Positions 35,274 to 46,218 of a stretch of DNA of 64,000 nt are shown here, in pieces. Both the position numbers and the translations under genes were made by a program. Numbering within the stretch: position 1 is the stretch's first letter; each line of letters opens with the position of its first letter. This stretch comes from Acanthochlamys bracteata (lineage: Eukaryota; Streptophyta; Magnoliopsida; Pandanales; Velloziaceae), in the NCBI GenBank assembly GCA_019914995.1, contig CM034145.1:2790001-2854000 (forward strand), given 5' to 3'. The notes under the pieces are model-generated. The model worked only from the letters and a program-made list of their open reading frames with translations, did no database searches and was not told the origin of the DNA.

Positions 35274-36699
35274 CTCATTAAGATTGAGTATTTTTTGACA
35301 ATATTAAGTTCTTAAGGTCATAATATGCTTAAGCATAACCACAAATCATAAATCATGACAACTTCCACAAATCACAAATCATAATTTTACGAAAATAATA
35401 TAGTAGTTTTAAAGTATCCTAACACATATTTGCAATATCAATATAGCATAATCACCTTTGGCATGTCAAGTAGTAAGAAAAAAACATTCTAATTTTCTAT
35501 ATATGATGCTAATTGCTCCAACTTTTACTTGTCTATCAAACTTAAGCTTGCGAGAAAGACAAGGAAAAAAGGGATGGTAAGGTAAAAAAGAGGGCTTTAG
35601 TTATGGTTTTTATAAGAAATGAAAATGAAAGAAAGAAAAAGATTTGCTTTTTATTTATTGAAAACTTTATCTATGAGAAAGAAGTTACTAGGGTTTATGA
35701 TCAGCATCAGGAAAAAGAGATCACATAGAGAAATTGGGAGAAGAAATACGAGATACGACTAATGGGGAAAAGGATAATTTGATATTGAAAAAGTAATCTT
35801 ACTTGAAAACTTATTGATCTAAATTCCACCTCCCCTAAGGTATGCATACACTCTCATTTGTCGTAACCATATTCAATCGCAGAATTCAAATTACCTCTAT
35901 TTGACAAATGCGAGAATCATATTTACTCATGTTAAATTCTCAAAAATCCTAAAATTGTTGGAACCCATAATTAAGTTTAGTGATAACAAACATTTAAAAT
36001 TATGCATGAATTAATAATATAGAGATACTAACAATGTGGTTGATGAGTTCAGGTTCAAAAGAGTAAAGAAATCAGATCATCTGCTAAAAAAGAGACACCT
36101 TCAATGAGAAGTCTTTAGATAGAGCTTTTCTGGAATTGAGCTTTTGGGAAGAGAAAATAGTTTTTGAAAAGTAAGAAAAGGAGCTTTTCTAGAAAGATGT
36201 TTGGAGTGCTTTTGGATAAAGTGCTTTCCAATTGAAAGAGATATATAAATAACTGAATTATCCTTTAGTGTATAGTTACTGATGTAAGTATTATTATAAC
36301 ATGTTCTTGAATAAAATATTTATTTAAACAAAAGAATATTATATTCAATAGAATGGCTTTGTATTTATTTTTCTTTTAAAATTGAAACACTCAAATTAAT
36401 TTATTTTATAAAAATACTTGTTTAAGTTAAAATTATTTAATAGAAGATTTTTCATTATATTCTTCTTCAGTAGAATTTATTTATCTAAACACTAATAATT
36501 TTAAAATATCCAAATAATAATGCATATAGAACTTTTTATTTATGAGAGGACTATTTTTTTCTCGTTAAATATTTATAGGAGTCTGAACAAATAGTCACAT
36601 TCGTTAAAAGTAATCATATATTTGACATTCTCATAACAATGTCATCACGATATAAATGCCACTCTGAAATACTTTCATCAGCATCTATCTCTACGGCGT
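35274..36699. other. AT-rich stretch without recognised gene
   Basis: Nothing coding recognised. At 36190-36230 agatgtttggagtgcttttg resembles a MITE/Harbinger terminus and could be the left end of the Harbinger relic that follows. No clear 3-bp duplication supports this. Confidence 0.4.
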
Positions 36700-38000
36700 A
36701 ACATCGGACGTATTGCACGATGCTTCTATGGTTGATGGGACAAAACTTTCACGTTCTACTACTCTGAGAACGCATCATCGTACTTGCCTTGCTTTCTGAT
36801 GAAATTATGAATTATCATTGTAAAAATAACAATATCTCGTTGAACATCAATGTGATATGGAGGTATATTTACTAAAATTTTAAAGCGAGCTTTTCATACG
36901 CCAAAGCTACGTAGAATAATACTTCTGCAGGAAGAATGGAGTCGGTTGAAATTTTCTTTTAAACCCCTTAGTTTCCACAGCTGAGCTGTATCTACACATC
37001 AGAAGTCGCTAAGATGATATCTTATGCTTTCACTTATATAGGGCACCATATAACTTGATCTGTGTCTATAACCAACATCCACTAGGTAATACTTATTACC
37101 TGAAGGACGGAAAAAGTCATGCTTTGGAATACGTAATGCTTTGTTCAAAACTTTTGTATCGTGAGCACTTTTTTCCGATCCAGTCAATACAAAAGTGAGT
37201 ACATATTAAAATAACAAACAGTGAGAACATTTTGAGTAGTATACTCTTTACAACTAATATAAGGTATCTGCTCTGCAAGCATAGTATAGCCTTTGTATGA
37301 GTCCCATCGATTGCTTCAATACAGTCCTACAATAAAATATTTAATGTACAAATTAATCAAAATAAATTACCCGTATGATAAGAAATATTCACCGATATCA
37401 TATGAAATAAATCGTTTACTTGAAACCACGAAAGATATTGTAAGTTCTCTGGTTTATGGTAGATTATCCCTTCATTATATCGGGGATGTGCTCTAAGTAA
37501 ATTTTTGGATAATCGTAGTATAGCTTCCAACACCTTACGAAAATGCTTAGAAATTATTTCTCCCGGGTGATTAAACATCTCTTGAAGCAATCTATTTGCA
37601 GAGCCGTGGGCACAAGTCAAAAGAAATATTGCAATGCTCTTCTCGACCGTTCTTGATCTAGTTGGTTATAAATCATAGTCACGTGTCAACTATTGGCAGA
37701 ATGCTCGAAAAAGATCTTTTCAGATATGAAAATTTCAGTAGTAGCAAATTTTAGAACCCTCTAATATTTTCAAAATAAATTGATGACCTATGCATATAGA
37801 TGTATGACACGAATTTTTCATCTTTCTGTGTACACATATAGCCAATCTATGATAACCTGCCTGTATCATGAGTTGTGGCCATCCATTTTCGCTTTGGTTA
37901 TTCTTATCATTTTCAGAAGTTGAACATGAAACCATACAAACATCCATTTCATCCAAAGAAGGCATGCAAACATTCACCGAATCATCTGAACAGTCCATTT
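36700..38000 (-). pseudogene. PIF/Harbinger transposase (DDE_4) pseudogene
   Basis: Read on the minus strand from an ATG at 37998. An N-terminal part includes CIGHQFILKILEGS (about 37760). LTCAHGSANRLLQEMFNHPG is at about 37620-37560, and HFRKVLEAILRL follows. A 93-bp GT-AG intron (37419-37327) joins YLSWFQ to DCIEAIDGTHTKA, the first catalytic-Asp block. The later blocks are KEYTTQNVL, LTGSEKSAHDTKVLNKAL (about 37190), GNKYYLVDVGYRHRSSYMVP (about 37110-37055) and, after a gap, IVIFTMIIHNFIRKQGKYDD (about 36840-36780). Frameshifts lie between TKA and KEYTT, and after YHLSDF the segment with the catalytic Glu is not recognisable. The Myb-like partner ORF lies 7 kb away at 45.4-46.2 kb, pushed apart by a CACTA insertion. 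Confidence 0.85.
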
Positions 38001-38344
38001 AGCTACAAAGACAAATACAACAATCAGTATTAAGAAACAATAAAAGATAAACAGTAAAAGTACTACAAACACTTCATGAATTAAATAAACACATATTCAA
38101 CAAGCAAACATGAAAAGTCAGTTCATTAAGGTGAAAAAATAAATAATTAGTACACCAACAACTTAAAAAACATAACAATATAAAAAATTAAACTCCTCAT
38201 AATATGGCAACACAAATAACACTACATCACGATGTTCTCCTAAAATACACCTCATAATTAAACTCTAAGCATGCCAAATGACTTGCTTTCGTAAATAATT
38301 GATGGATGTTTTCTTGGTCATTGATTTAATAATAATGTTATCAT

Positions 38345-38655
38345 TAATCGTAGCAATAATTTATATCCAAATTTGATAAAAATTTGTGTGAATAATAATA
38401 TTATAGAATATAGCATTTTTAACGATTTATATGTCGATTTTATTCAAATTAAGTGAATTAAGTAAATGAGTTATCAGCGTAAAGATGAATTTGTTTATGA
38501 ATATGATATTTATACTTTTTCATTATATTACTTATCCAAATAATTTAATTTTATATTTCAAATAGATTATTTAAACCATGGCATATATTCAATACTATAA
38601 CATTATTCTTCACTCAAGATTTTATCAAATGTGGATATAAATTAAGGTTCCAATT
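38345..38655. repeat. Long foldback (inverted repeat), MITE-like
   Basis: The left arm (about 38350-38465: aataatttatatccaaattt, gataaaaatttgtgtgaa) is the imperfect reverse complement of the right arm (about 38527-38650: ttcactcaagattttatcaa, atgtggatataaatta). The arms are about 115-120 bp and diverge mildly across their length. The loop (38466-38526) is about 60 bp. It lies in the space between the Harbinger transposase and the CACTA left end. No coding sequence. Confidence 0.8.
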
Positions 38656-38874
38656 AGAATCGTATAAATTGTTAAATCGTATACGTTCATCAATAATTTA
38701 TTGTGGCCGAAGAGGAAAATTCATCTATATGACATAAAACATCCAACAATATATATAAAAATAGAAGTCACATCCAACGATTTATACTTTATTAACTAAT
38801 ATGTTTTAATTAATTTTAAATTTTAATTTTTTAAAGTAAGAGGGACCAAAGTTTAGTTGTTCCCTATTTCTGAT

Positions 38875-39330
38875 ATATCAGCGACTACCCACACAAGCTG
38901 GCCGCTATTATCTTAGAGCATCTACGACTGCCAGAGATGACAGTCACGTATGTTGTGAACATCAGCGGCTACAGATTCCTAGTCGCTTATTTTCATGATA
39001 CTAATCTGAGTGCGTGAATGAACTCGCCTAAATGCTGACAATCAACCACCGTTGTGCCTTCTGGTCGCTATTAGTTTCCATATCTGTGACTGCTCGTCCT
39101 AATAGACGTGGACGGTTTTATAAATATCCGAAGCGTGTGAATGAGCTTAGCGTGATTATGAAACACCGATAATCAGCGATCGCTATGTGGTGTCGATCAC
39201 GATTGGCTTACATCAATAACCGTGTCCTAGTGCCTGTCACTATTTGGTTATATATCAACGACCATCATATTTCTGGTCGCTGTTGATATCACATCAGTGA
39301 TCGTCTGTCGTGACGGTCGTTGATAGCCTT
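38875..39330. repeat. Left subterminal repeat array of the CACTA element
   Basis: Words tcagcgac, cagcggcta, tagtcgctta, ggtcgct, atcagcgatcgct and tcagtgatcgtc recur with 20-60 bp spacing. In CACTA elements such arrays bind the accessory TNPA-type protein. Confidence 0.8.
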
Positions 39331-40369
39331 AATATAATAGCCCGAGCACGAGAACGAGCTAGTCTATTAGCTAGTTTGAAACACAGCTCGAGAGCTCGAT
39401 CCTCCTCCGATTTCAACTCTACCTGTCTTCTTCAGTTCCGGCTGAACTCCGCTCCTTTCTCTCTACACTGCTCCGGCTCAATCTTGCTTTCTTCGGCTCC
39501 CTCCGGCGGGCTCTTGCCTCGCTCCGGCTCCATCACCGCACCATTCTCCTGCTTCGCTCCGGCTCTGGTTCGACAATTTGGTGCCACTCTCTGTTGCTTA
39601 TCGCCTTCTACCACTCACCGCCGGCAAGAAGCTTCTATTTTCGGCAATGAAGAAAAAAAAAGTAAGTTGAAATTGTTAAGTATAGGTGAATTAAATTAGC
39701 TTGTAATTACTTGATTTTGATTGTTTGATGTGGAAAAAGTGAGAAACGAAAAGCTTGATTATTTGATTAGTCTTAGAGATTGTGGTATATAATTAGTGGG
39801 TATGAACAGTAGCTCCTTGTCAACTTTTGGTGCTGCCATTGCTATAGGATTTCATAAGTTGGATTGTGATAGAAATAATGTTGGACTAACATGAATAAAA
39901 GATAGGCGGTATGATTAGTAGGGTAGCAATTTTGAACTAAGGTACAAATTTAAGCATGTATATTTTCTTAAGTGATAGTTTTATATTTTTGCATTTGATG
40001 AAGAAACTATCATTATAATGTTCATCAAAAGATTATCAACATGATATAAAATTTCAAGTACAACTAAGGAGTTCAATACATAATGTTAGTCTTTAAGACA
40101 AATGTTACCATTTTATACAAATTAATAACAATTTTATAAACAAACTTTGTTCACAAAGTATATTTGTTAATATTTATTTAAGTTTTATAAAAGATTTTAA
40201 TTTGTTACTTGATAATTACATCATTTATTTATTTAAATGCAATAAAGAGAAGTAAACTTAGACCTACCTAATTAATTATATATATTTGAATGGATAAAAG
40301 TTGGATGAGAATTAATAATGGATAAAAAAACATTTGATGAGAATACGAAATAAATTATACCACATGACT
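39331..40369. other. CACTA leader region without recognised coding exon
   Basis: 39380-39620 is GC-rich with repeated gctccggct words (an open frame here, 39310-39699, is low complexity). 39650-40369 is AT-rich and intron-like. Confidence 0.5.
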
Positions 40370-43300
40370 GGATCACGGCGAGAAGCTTTCAGAAACTCAC
40401 GATCAATCAAATAGAGGATTAGAAGAAGCTCCTATTGCGGATGTCAGCAGTGATGATGATGAACTATTTGAAATGTTGGAAGATATTAATAGCAGTTCGT
40501 TTGTTGATGTCGGGATCGAGAAACATACACCAGTAAATAGCTGACAATGATAAACAACTTGATAGATTCAATATATTGCTAAGAGATGTTCAAAAATTGC
40601 TATTTGGAGATAGTAATGGGCCTTTATTTCTGTCATCATCGTGAGGTTGCTTAATGCGGAAGTGCGTAACCAAATTACGAATAAGATGATTGATGATATT
40701 GTGAAAATATTTTGTGATATGGTGCCTGAAGCTCACTAAATCTCATCTTCATATTATGAGGATAAAAAGTGTTACGGGGTCTTTGATTTGGATGGAAGCC
40801 GATCCATGCATGCAAGTACAACTATGTCCTATTTAGAAAATTCGGTCGATTGGATAACTGTCCAAGATGCAATGAATCAAGGTAGAAACATACTAATGTT
40901 CTAGGCAAGAAGGTTGCTCAGAAGGTATTGCGTTACTTCCCTTTGACTCTAAGATTGCGACGACTACATATGTTAAGAAAAACTGTATCAGATATACGTT
41001 GGTATAAGAAACAACTTGCTCTAAATGAAAATTTGTAAAGGCATCTAGCAGACAGCAGAGCTTGGAAACCTTTTGATGAGAATTTTGCTCTTTTGTCGAG
41101 GATCCCCTCAATGTGCAGCTTGGTTTGTCGACGGATGGTTTTACTCCGTTTAATTATATGAGCAACCATATAGTATGCGGCATGTTATACTAACACCATA
41201 TAACTTGCAGCCGTGGAGATGTATGAAGGATTCCTTTTTCATATTATCATTATTAATTCCAAGTCCAAGCAAAACTGGTGAAGAAAAGATCTTGATGTGT
41301 TCTTATCGCCTTTGACAGGTGAATTGAAGGACTTATGGGAGTAGAGTGTTAAAACATTTGATTCAGTTTCTAAAAGTATGTTCAGTATGTATGCTACGGT
41401 CATTTGGACTATCAGCAACTTTTCAGCATATGAAGATCTTTCTAGATAGATCACGAAGATAAACTTGTGTGTTCAATTTGCAATAAGAACACATCTTGGG
41501 ATAGCATAAAGAATAATATATGCTATAGGGATCACCGAAGATTTTTACCTCTCAACCACCATATAAGAAAGAGTAAAAGGTTTAATAACATGGCCGAAAT
41601 GAGGTGTAAGCCAGTAAATATGACTGTAGAGGATATATTATTGCAATTGAAGATCGTGACTATAACATAGTTTGGGAATCCGTCGACACTAAACAAACGG
41701 AATTGCTTTATTAGAAGCATTTACTGATACGTAATCTTGATGTTATGCATATTGAAAAGAATATTGCTGAAAGTATTCTTGAAACTTTGATGAATATGGA
41801 AGGCAAGTCGAAAGGCAGTATCAGAGCTCACGAGGATCTAGAGGCAATAGGTATACGTCAGGATGTACATCTAATTCGTGAAGGAAATACAATTGTGAAG
41901 CCATAAGCATATAATGTGTTAAGGCCGGATGAAAGACGAGCATTCTGTGAATTCATATTTAAAGTCAAATTTCCGGATTTATACGCAGGTAATATATTAA
42001 GATGCATGAGAACAATAGATGAAAAGATGCTTGGGATGAAAAGTCATGATTATCATATTTTGTTACAAAGACTTATGCTCGTTGGATTGCGTGTTTCTTT
42101 TACATAAGGATGTACTAAATACAATAAGTGAGCTCAGTCGATTATTTATAATTTTGTGCTCGAAGGTGCTTAGAGTGGACATGCTTGACAAATTACAAGA
42201 AAGCAGAGTGCTGACCCTATGTAAGTTGGAAATGAATTTTTCTCTGGTATTTTTTTATATTATGGTGCACCTAGCTATACACCTGCCATTTGAAGCAAAA
42301 ATTACTGGCCCTGTTCAGTATCGATGGATGTATCCAAATGAGAGATTAGTCGCAATTTACGGAATATGTGTATTTAAAAATTAAATTTGTTCAATTTGTT
42401 AATTATGTCGCCTCTACGTTATTTTTAGAACTATTGGTAGGTTCAAGTCAGTTGTGCGTAATAAAGCTCGCCTAGAAGGATCAATTGCTGAGACGTATCT
42501 TATGAAAGAGTGCTTGCAATTCTGCTCAATGTATTTAACAAGAAGATAACATTTTGAATAAGAGGGATAGGAACATAGATGCAGATGAAGCGTCCCTAGG
42601 TTCATTAATTAGTATTTTTAGAAAGAGTTAGGCCAATTGGAGGTGTACATTATAGTTATTTAGAGCATAACAAATTTTCAAATGCTAAATGGTTCGTGCT
42701 TTATAACTCCAGTGAAGTCTTTGGCGATTGTAAGTTTCTTAATGTCGGACTATTCCTAATATATTTATTTGTGTTAGGAAGCACGAAAATTTAATAAGGA
42801 TCGAGAATCCACAGGTTTATGAGACGATTATGGTTTAAAGGTGAACATCTTAGTTACTATATAAGAGAATTTTCATAATGGTTTAAAATCAAAGTAAGGC
42901 TTGCATATTAAATCAATTAAATACAAACCTTAATAACTATTTTTTCTAATTACTTTTTAATGTTATGATATTTTAGGTAAGACAATTATGTCATGCAAAT
43001 GACAATACAATTAGTACGAAAGTACGTGCACTTACCGATGGTCTAGATCGGCGTGTTCACAGATCATGAATGTATAATTAATAGAGTAAAGTATGTGACT
43101 AAGAAGCGTGACAATATAATGTCAACTATGTATGCGTTGAAGGTGAACATAAGATTGACTCCATTATTTTTTATGTTGTTCTGATTGAGATCATAGAGTT
43201 AACATACACTGGGAATCGCCGCATATATTTGCTGCAGTGCGAATGGTTTAATCTTGAGCATAAAAAATCGATAGTAATAAGTGACGATTTCATTAGTATT

Positions 43301-43480
43301 AATGTGGGAAAGAGATTGTATGTGAATGATCCATTTATACTTGGAAGTCATGCTACTTAAGTGTATTACATATCAGATAATGTGATGGGTAAGTACTAAA
43401 GAGTGGTACAACGATCTCTACATCTTTATATATTTGATCCATCATTGTTCGGTGAGGACGAAGATCAAACAGCTTAAGAT
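40370..43480 (+). pseudogene. CACTA TPase (TNP2-like, Transposase_21) pseudogene
   Basis: Shifting plus-strand frames give the TPase order. An acidic N-terminal part has DVSSDDDELFEML (about 40450). Central transposase words are VQLGLSTDGFTPFNYMSNH (about 41115-41170), MYATVIWTISNFSAYEDLS (about 41390-41450), CNKNTSWDS and HRRFLPLNHHIRKSKRFNN (41480-41590). Next come NLDVMHIEKNIAESILETL (about 41735-41790) and MLGMKSHDYHILLQRLM (about 42025-42080). The DUF4218 part from 42120 includes MVHLAIHLPFEAKITGPVQY and RWMYPNERLV. A DUF4216 part follows at about 43180-43480 (IELTYTGNRRIYLLQCEWFN, VNDPFILGSHATQ). Numerous stops and shifts make it non-functional. The coding end is interrupted just before the MITE at 43591. 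Confidence 0.88.
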
Positions 43481-43590
43481 GTGAATATTGAAGACGATGC
43501 ATATCAAGAGGTTGGGTGTTCAGGTATCGTTGTTGAGCCTAATGTGAGGAGCTTAATCCTCAAGTTAGGAGTGACATTGATTGGGAGTAC

Positions 43591-43847
43591 TGGGCTGTTT
43601 GGTTCAGCTTTTCCCCAACAAAACTTTTCAATTCTCCATTTCACGTTTTTCAATACATATTTTATAAGTATATAAAAAATTTATTTAAAAATTTAGAAAG
43701 TGTAGAAAAATTCTACGAAGTGAGATCTTTTTATTGCATATTTTTATTATTTTTTTTGAAGTAAAAAAAATAAAGCTCGTTTTTCAAAATGGACAAAAAT
43801 ACCCTTCATTTTACAAAAGCTCTATTTCATAAGCAATCCCAAACGCT
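43591..43847. mobile_element. Tourist-like MITE inside the CACTA element
   Basis: Ends gggctgtttggttcagc and gcaatcccaaacgct; flanks tac (43588-43590) and taa (43848-43850), 2 of 3 identical. Nearly identical to 35011-35270. It gives a third nesting level: MITE in CACTA in Harbinger. Confidence 0.9.
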
Positions 43848-43990
43848 TAAATCATAGTGTTGAAGAAAATCTAAATTAGATGACTATAGTGACAAAATTA
43901 AGGTAGTAGTATAAATTTTAGAATATTACTTACTTTTTTACTACTTATTGTTTATATGAATATCTAATAATTATTTTTTGATTATTACAT

Positions 43991-44430
43991 ATGGCTCTAA
44001 GTAAAAAAACGAGAACCACGATCGGCACAGCTGAGACGAGCCTAATTCCAGATCCAACACTTGATCATATTATGGTCTCCTTAAGAATGACACCTCCTCA
44101 TTCTACTTCAGCTGCCCCTGTAGATACACCCGTCTCTAATGCTGTTAAGTGTAATTTTGTTTGTGCTAAACTTATTTATTTATTAACTGTCCACATTTTG
44201 CATAATTTTAGGATCCACTTCCAATGAGCTGCTACGTACACGTGGAGTCAATCGCGAATCAGCATTGCATACCTTTAACCTTCGAGAGGGTAAGGTACAT
44301 ATATAATTTAATACTAACGGCAAGCCCATTGGAGAACACTCGGTATGGCTTTCAAGAGAATTTGAATTTTAGTCTGAGCATAAGCTCCAGTTGATTGTGA
44401 AGGCTAGGTTCAGAATGAGAAAATAATGAC
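43991..44430 (+). pseudogene. CACTA second ORF (TNP1/TNPA-like) fragment
   Basis: An open start at 43991 (MALSKKTRTTIGTAETSLIP, residues 1-20) runs on to about residue 52 (SNAV). A likely GT-AG intron follows (gtgtaatttt to attttag at 44212). Then come ELLRTRGVNRESALHTFNLR and a NTNGKPIGEHSVWLSREFEF stretch with in-frame stops before and after. Plant CACTA accessory proteins commonly show a TRG..(H/L)..N(G)..(V/I)G pattern in this position. The remainder to 44930 is non-coding. Confidence 0.55.
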
Positions 44431-44929
44431 CTAATATCATTAGTGAGATTTATACACGAGTTTCGGTATTTAATATCTAATCTTTAGTACTTGTAGGAAG
44501 AGTCGGAATCAAATTTGAAAGTCGGAGGAGCAAGTCAGAAGCAAGTTTAGATTTTAGAAATCTTAATATATATTAGCTTAGATATATTTTTTTTCAATAC
44601 ATAGATGAATGTTGTTAATCCTCTTCTATTTGTTTTCATTTCGTCTTCATGATCTCTTGCTCTTATTTGAGGAGAAGGTCGCCCTCAGTGAGTGGTTCTT
44701 TTGTTATGTGGTTTTACGTTATATTAGAACAATATATATAATATTTTTATAAATTTTGTATTTGTTATATGAAAATAATGAAATAATTTAAGCTTTAATT
44801 AATGTTGACTATATTTTGTATTTGTTGAATGAAAATTTAGTTTTGATAATGTTTAGTATTGAATTAATATTTTCCAAAAAGATAGCAATTAAAATTAACA
44901 CAAAAAATAAATTCGCGAGCAGCTGATAC

Positions 44930-45395
44930 TGGCCGCTGATAACAAATCAGCGATTGACTATTGCTGTCACTAATAAGCGACCACGATGTTACATAAGCGA
45001 CCCAAGTGTTCCGGTCGCTGATGTGATATCAACGATAGATATGTGTTGGTCGTTGATAGTGAATCAGCGACCCACTAAGGGAGAGTCGCTGGTGTCACAT
45101 CAGCAACCAGTGCACGGACAGTCATTGGTGTAACATCAGCGATTGCTTTGCTGTGGTCGCAAAATGTAAATCAGCGACTAGCTTGACCCAGTCACTTTTA
45201 TTTGAACAGTGATGGTTGCTGTTGTGTTGAACATTAACAACTAAGACCTGTTGCTGATCGCAGTAGGCTTTATTGATCGGTTTAGAGTGAGTGGCTTGGC
45301 GATCCATTTTTACCGGTCGCTAGAACCTTTAGCGATCGATTTATGTTGTTAACGACCAGTTGTTGTGGTCATTGATGTCCTCTTCTCTTGTAGTG
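44930..45395. repeat. Right subterminal repeat array and TIR of the CACTA element
   Basis: Words atcagcga, ggtcgctg, cagcgaccc, gtcgctggt and ccggtcgct repeat at 20-50 bp intervals up to the terminus ctcttgtagtg at 45395. The next three bases are att. Confidence 0.85.
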
Positions 45396-45409
45396 ATTTC
45401 CAGCTATCT

Positions 45410-46218
45410 CGTTAAGTATACTCATGCCTTTTTTTGTCATTGTTTGGAAGTCCTCCTTTTCCCGTAAGCTTTTGTCCGCCCGGTTGAACTTATGACATCC
45501 GTAAGTGTATCCAAACTTTCCTAGAGAGACTATCTTCTCTTTGCTGCATAGAAAATAGACCTCGAGCTCGAAGGAAATAAGTCTTCCTCAGTGGCAACAA
45601 CTGGTGGCGGTTGATCACTAAGAGCATCATCACTACTACCACCGCCTTGTTGGTTAGGAGTACCTTCACCTGCAACATCTCTCCTAGCTTGTGCTACAGA
45701 CCTTCCTTTATGAAGCGATGTAATAATTTCCTGGAATAGATTTCTACACCGATCATGGATTAAGGATAAATCCTTACCCTTCAACTTTCTTCAACTTATA
45801 ATCAGCCTATTCACAAAAGATTAACAAAATATTAACATTGGAAAAAATAATAAACACCATTTACAGATAACAAGCAGTTATGTACCTTATTCTTTGTATC
45901 CCACCACTCATCATCAGTAATGATCGTGTTATATATAGCATCCCATCCCAAACCTGACTCATTGAAGACTAATTTCTTATAAATAGACCAGTCAATCTTC
46001 ATATTATCCCAATGATTTTTAAGTTGTTGTTTGTCATATATCACCCTCAAGTATTCATTGAATGCACGACGGAGATTATCCCAACCCTCTATATTGGAAT
46101 GTGTTATGGGCTTGTTATCCTTCCGTATCTCTTCTTCGCAAAGTTCAACAAACTTCCTACAATAACTCTCAAACCAATGCGCAACTTCACTAGGATGCTT
46201 CTTCTTTGGCGTAGACAT
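45410..46218 (-). pseudogene. Harbinger ORF1: Myb/SANT-like DNA-binding protein pseudogene
   Basis: The minus strand opens with MSTPKKKHPSEVAHWFESYC at 46218. A Myb/SANT-like domain follows: NKPITHSNIEGWDNL, KQQLKNHWDNMKIDWSIYKK, NESGLGWDA and DDEWWDTKN, to about 45890. A GT-AG intron (donor aag|gtacat near 45887, acceptor gaatag| near 45808) leads to KGKDLSLIHDRCRNLFQEII in a shifted frame (a small ttgaag duplication). Then follow a G/S-rich linker, PSSSRSIFYAAK, and stops. The reading ends at the CACTA insertion at 45395. This protein type partners the DDE transposase of PIF/Harbinger elements and binds the element ends. Same strand as the transposase at 36.7-38.0 kb. Confidence 0.85.

Larger units (their letters stand above)
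38862..45395 (+). mobile_element. CACTA (En/Spm) transposon, inactive, inserted in the Harbinger relic
   Basis: The right terminus reads ctcttgtagtg (45385-45395), the inverse of CACTACAAGAG, followed by att. Subterminal regions on both sides (38875-39330 and 44930-45370) are filled with a dozen or more copies of the cagcgac / gtcgctg word in both orientations, a hallmark of CACTA ends. The left terminus itself is eroded: it starts around gttccctatttctgatatat. Inside are a TPase (TNP2-like) relic at 40370-43480 and a TNP1-like fragment at 43991-44430. A MITE (43591-43847) sits within. Coding reads on the plus strand, opposite to the host Harbinger. Confidence 0.88.

Noticed and set aside
39310-39699. 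129-aa open frame, plus strand
   Set aside because: GC-rich low-complexity sequence of repeated gctccggct words inside the CACTA leader; no family resemblance.
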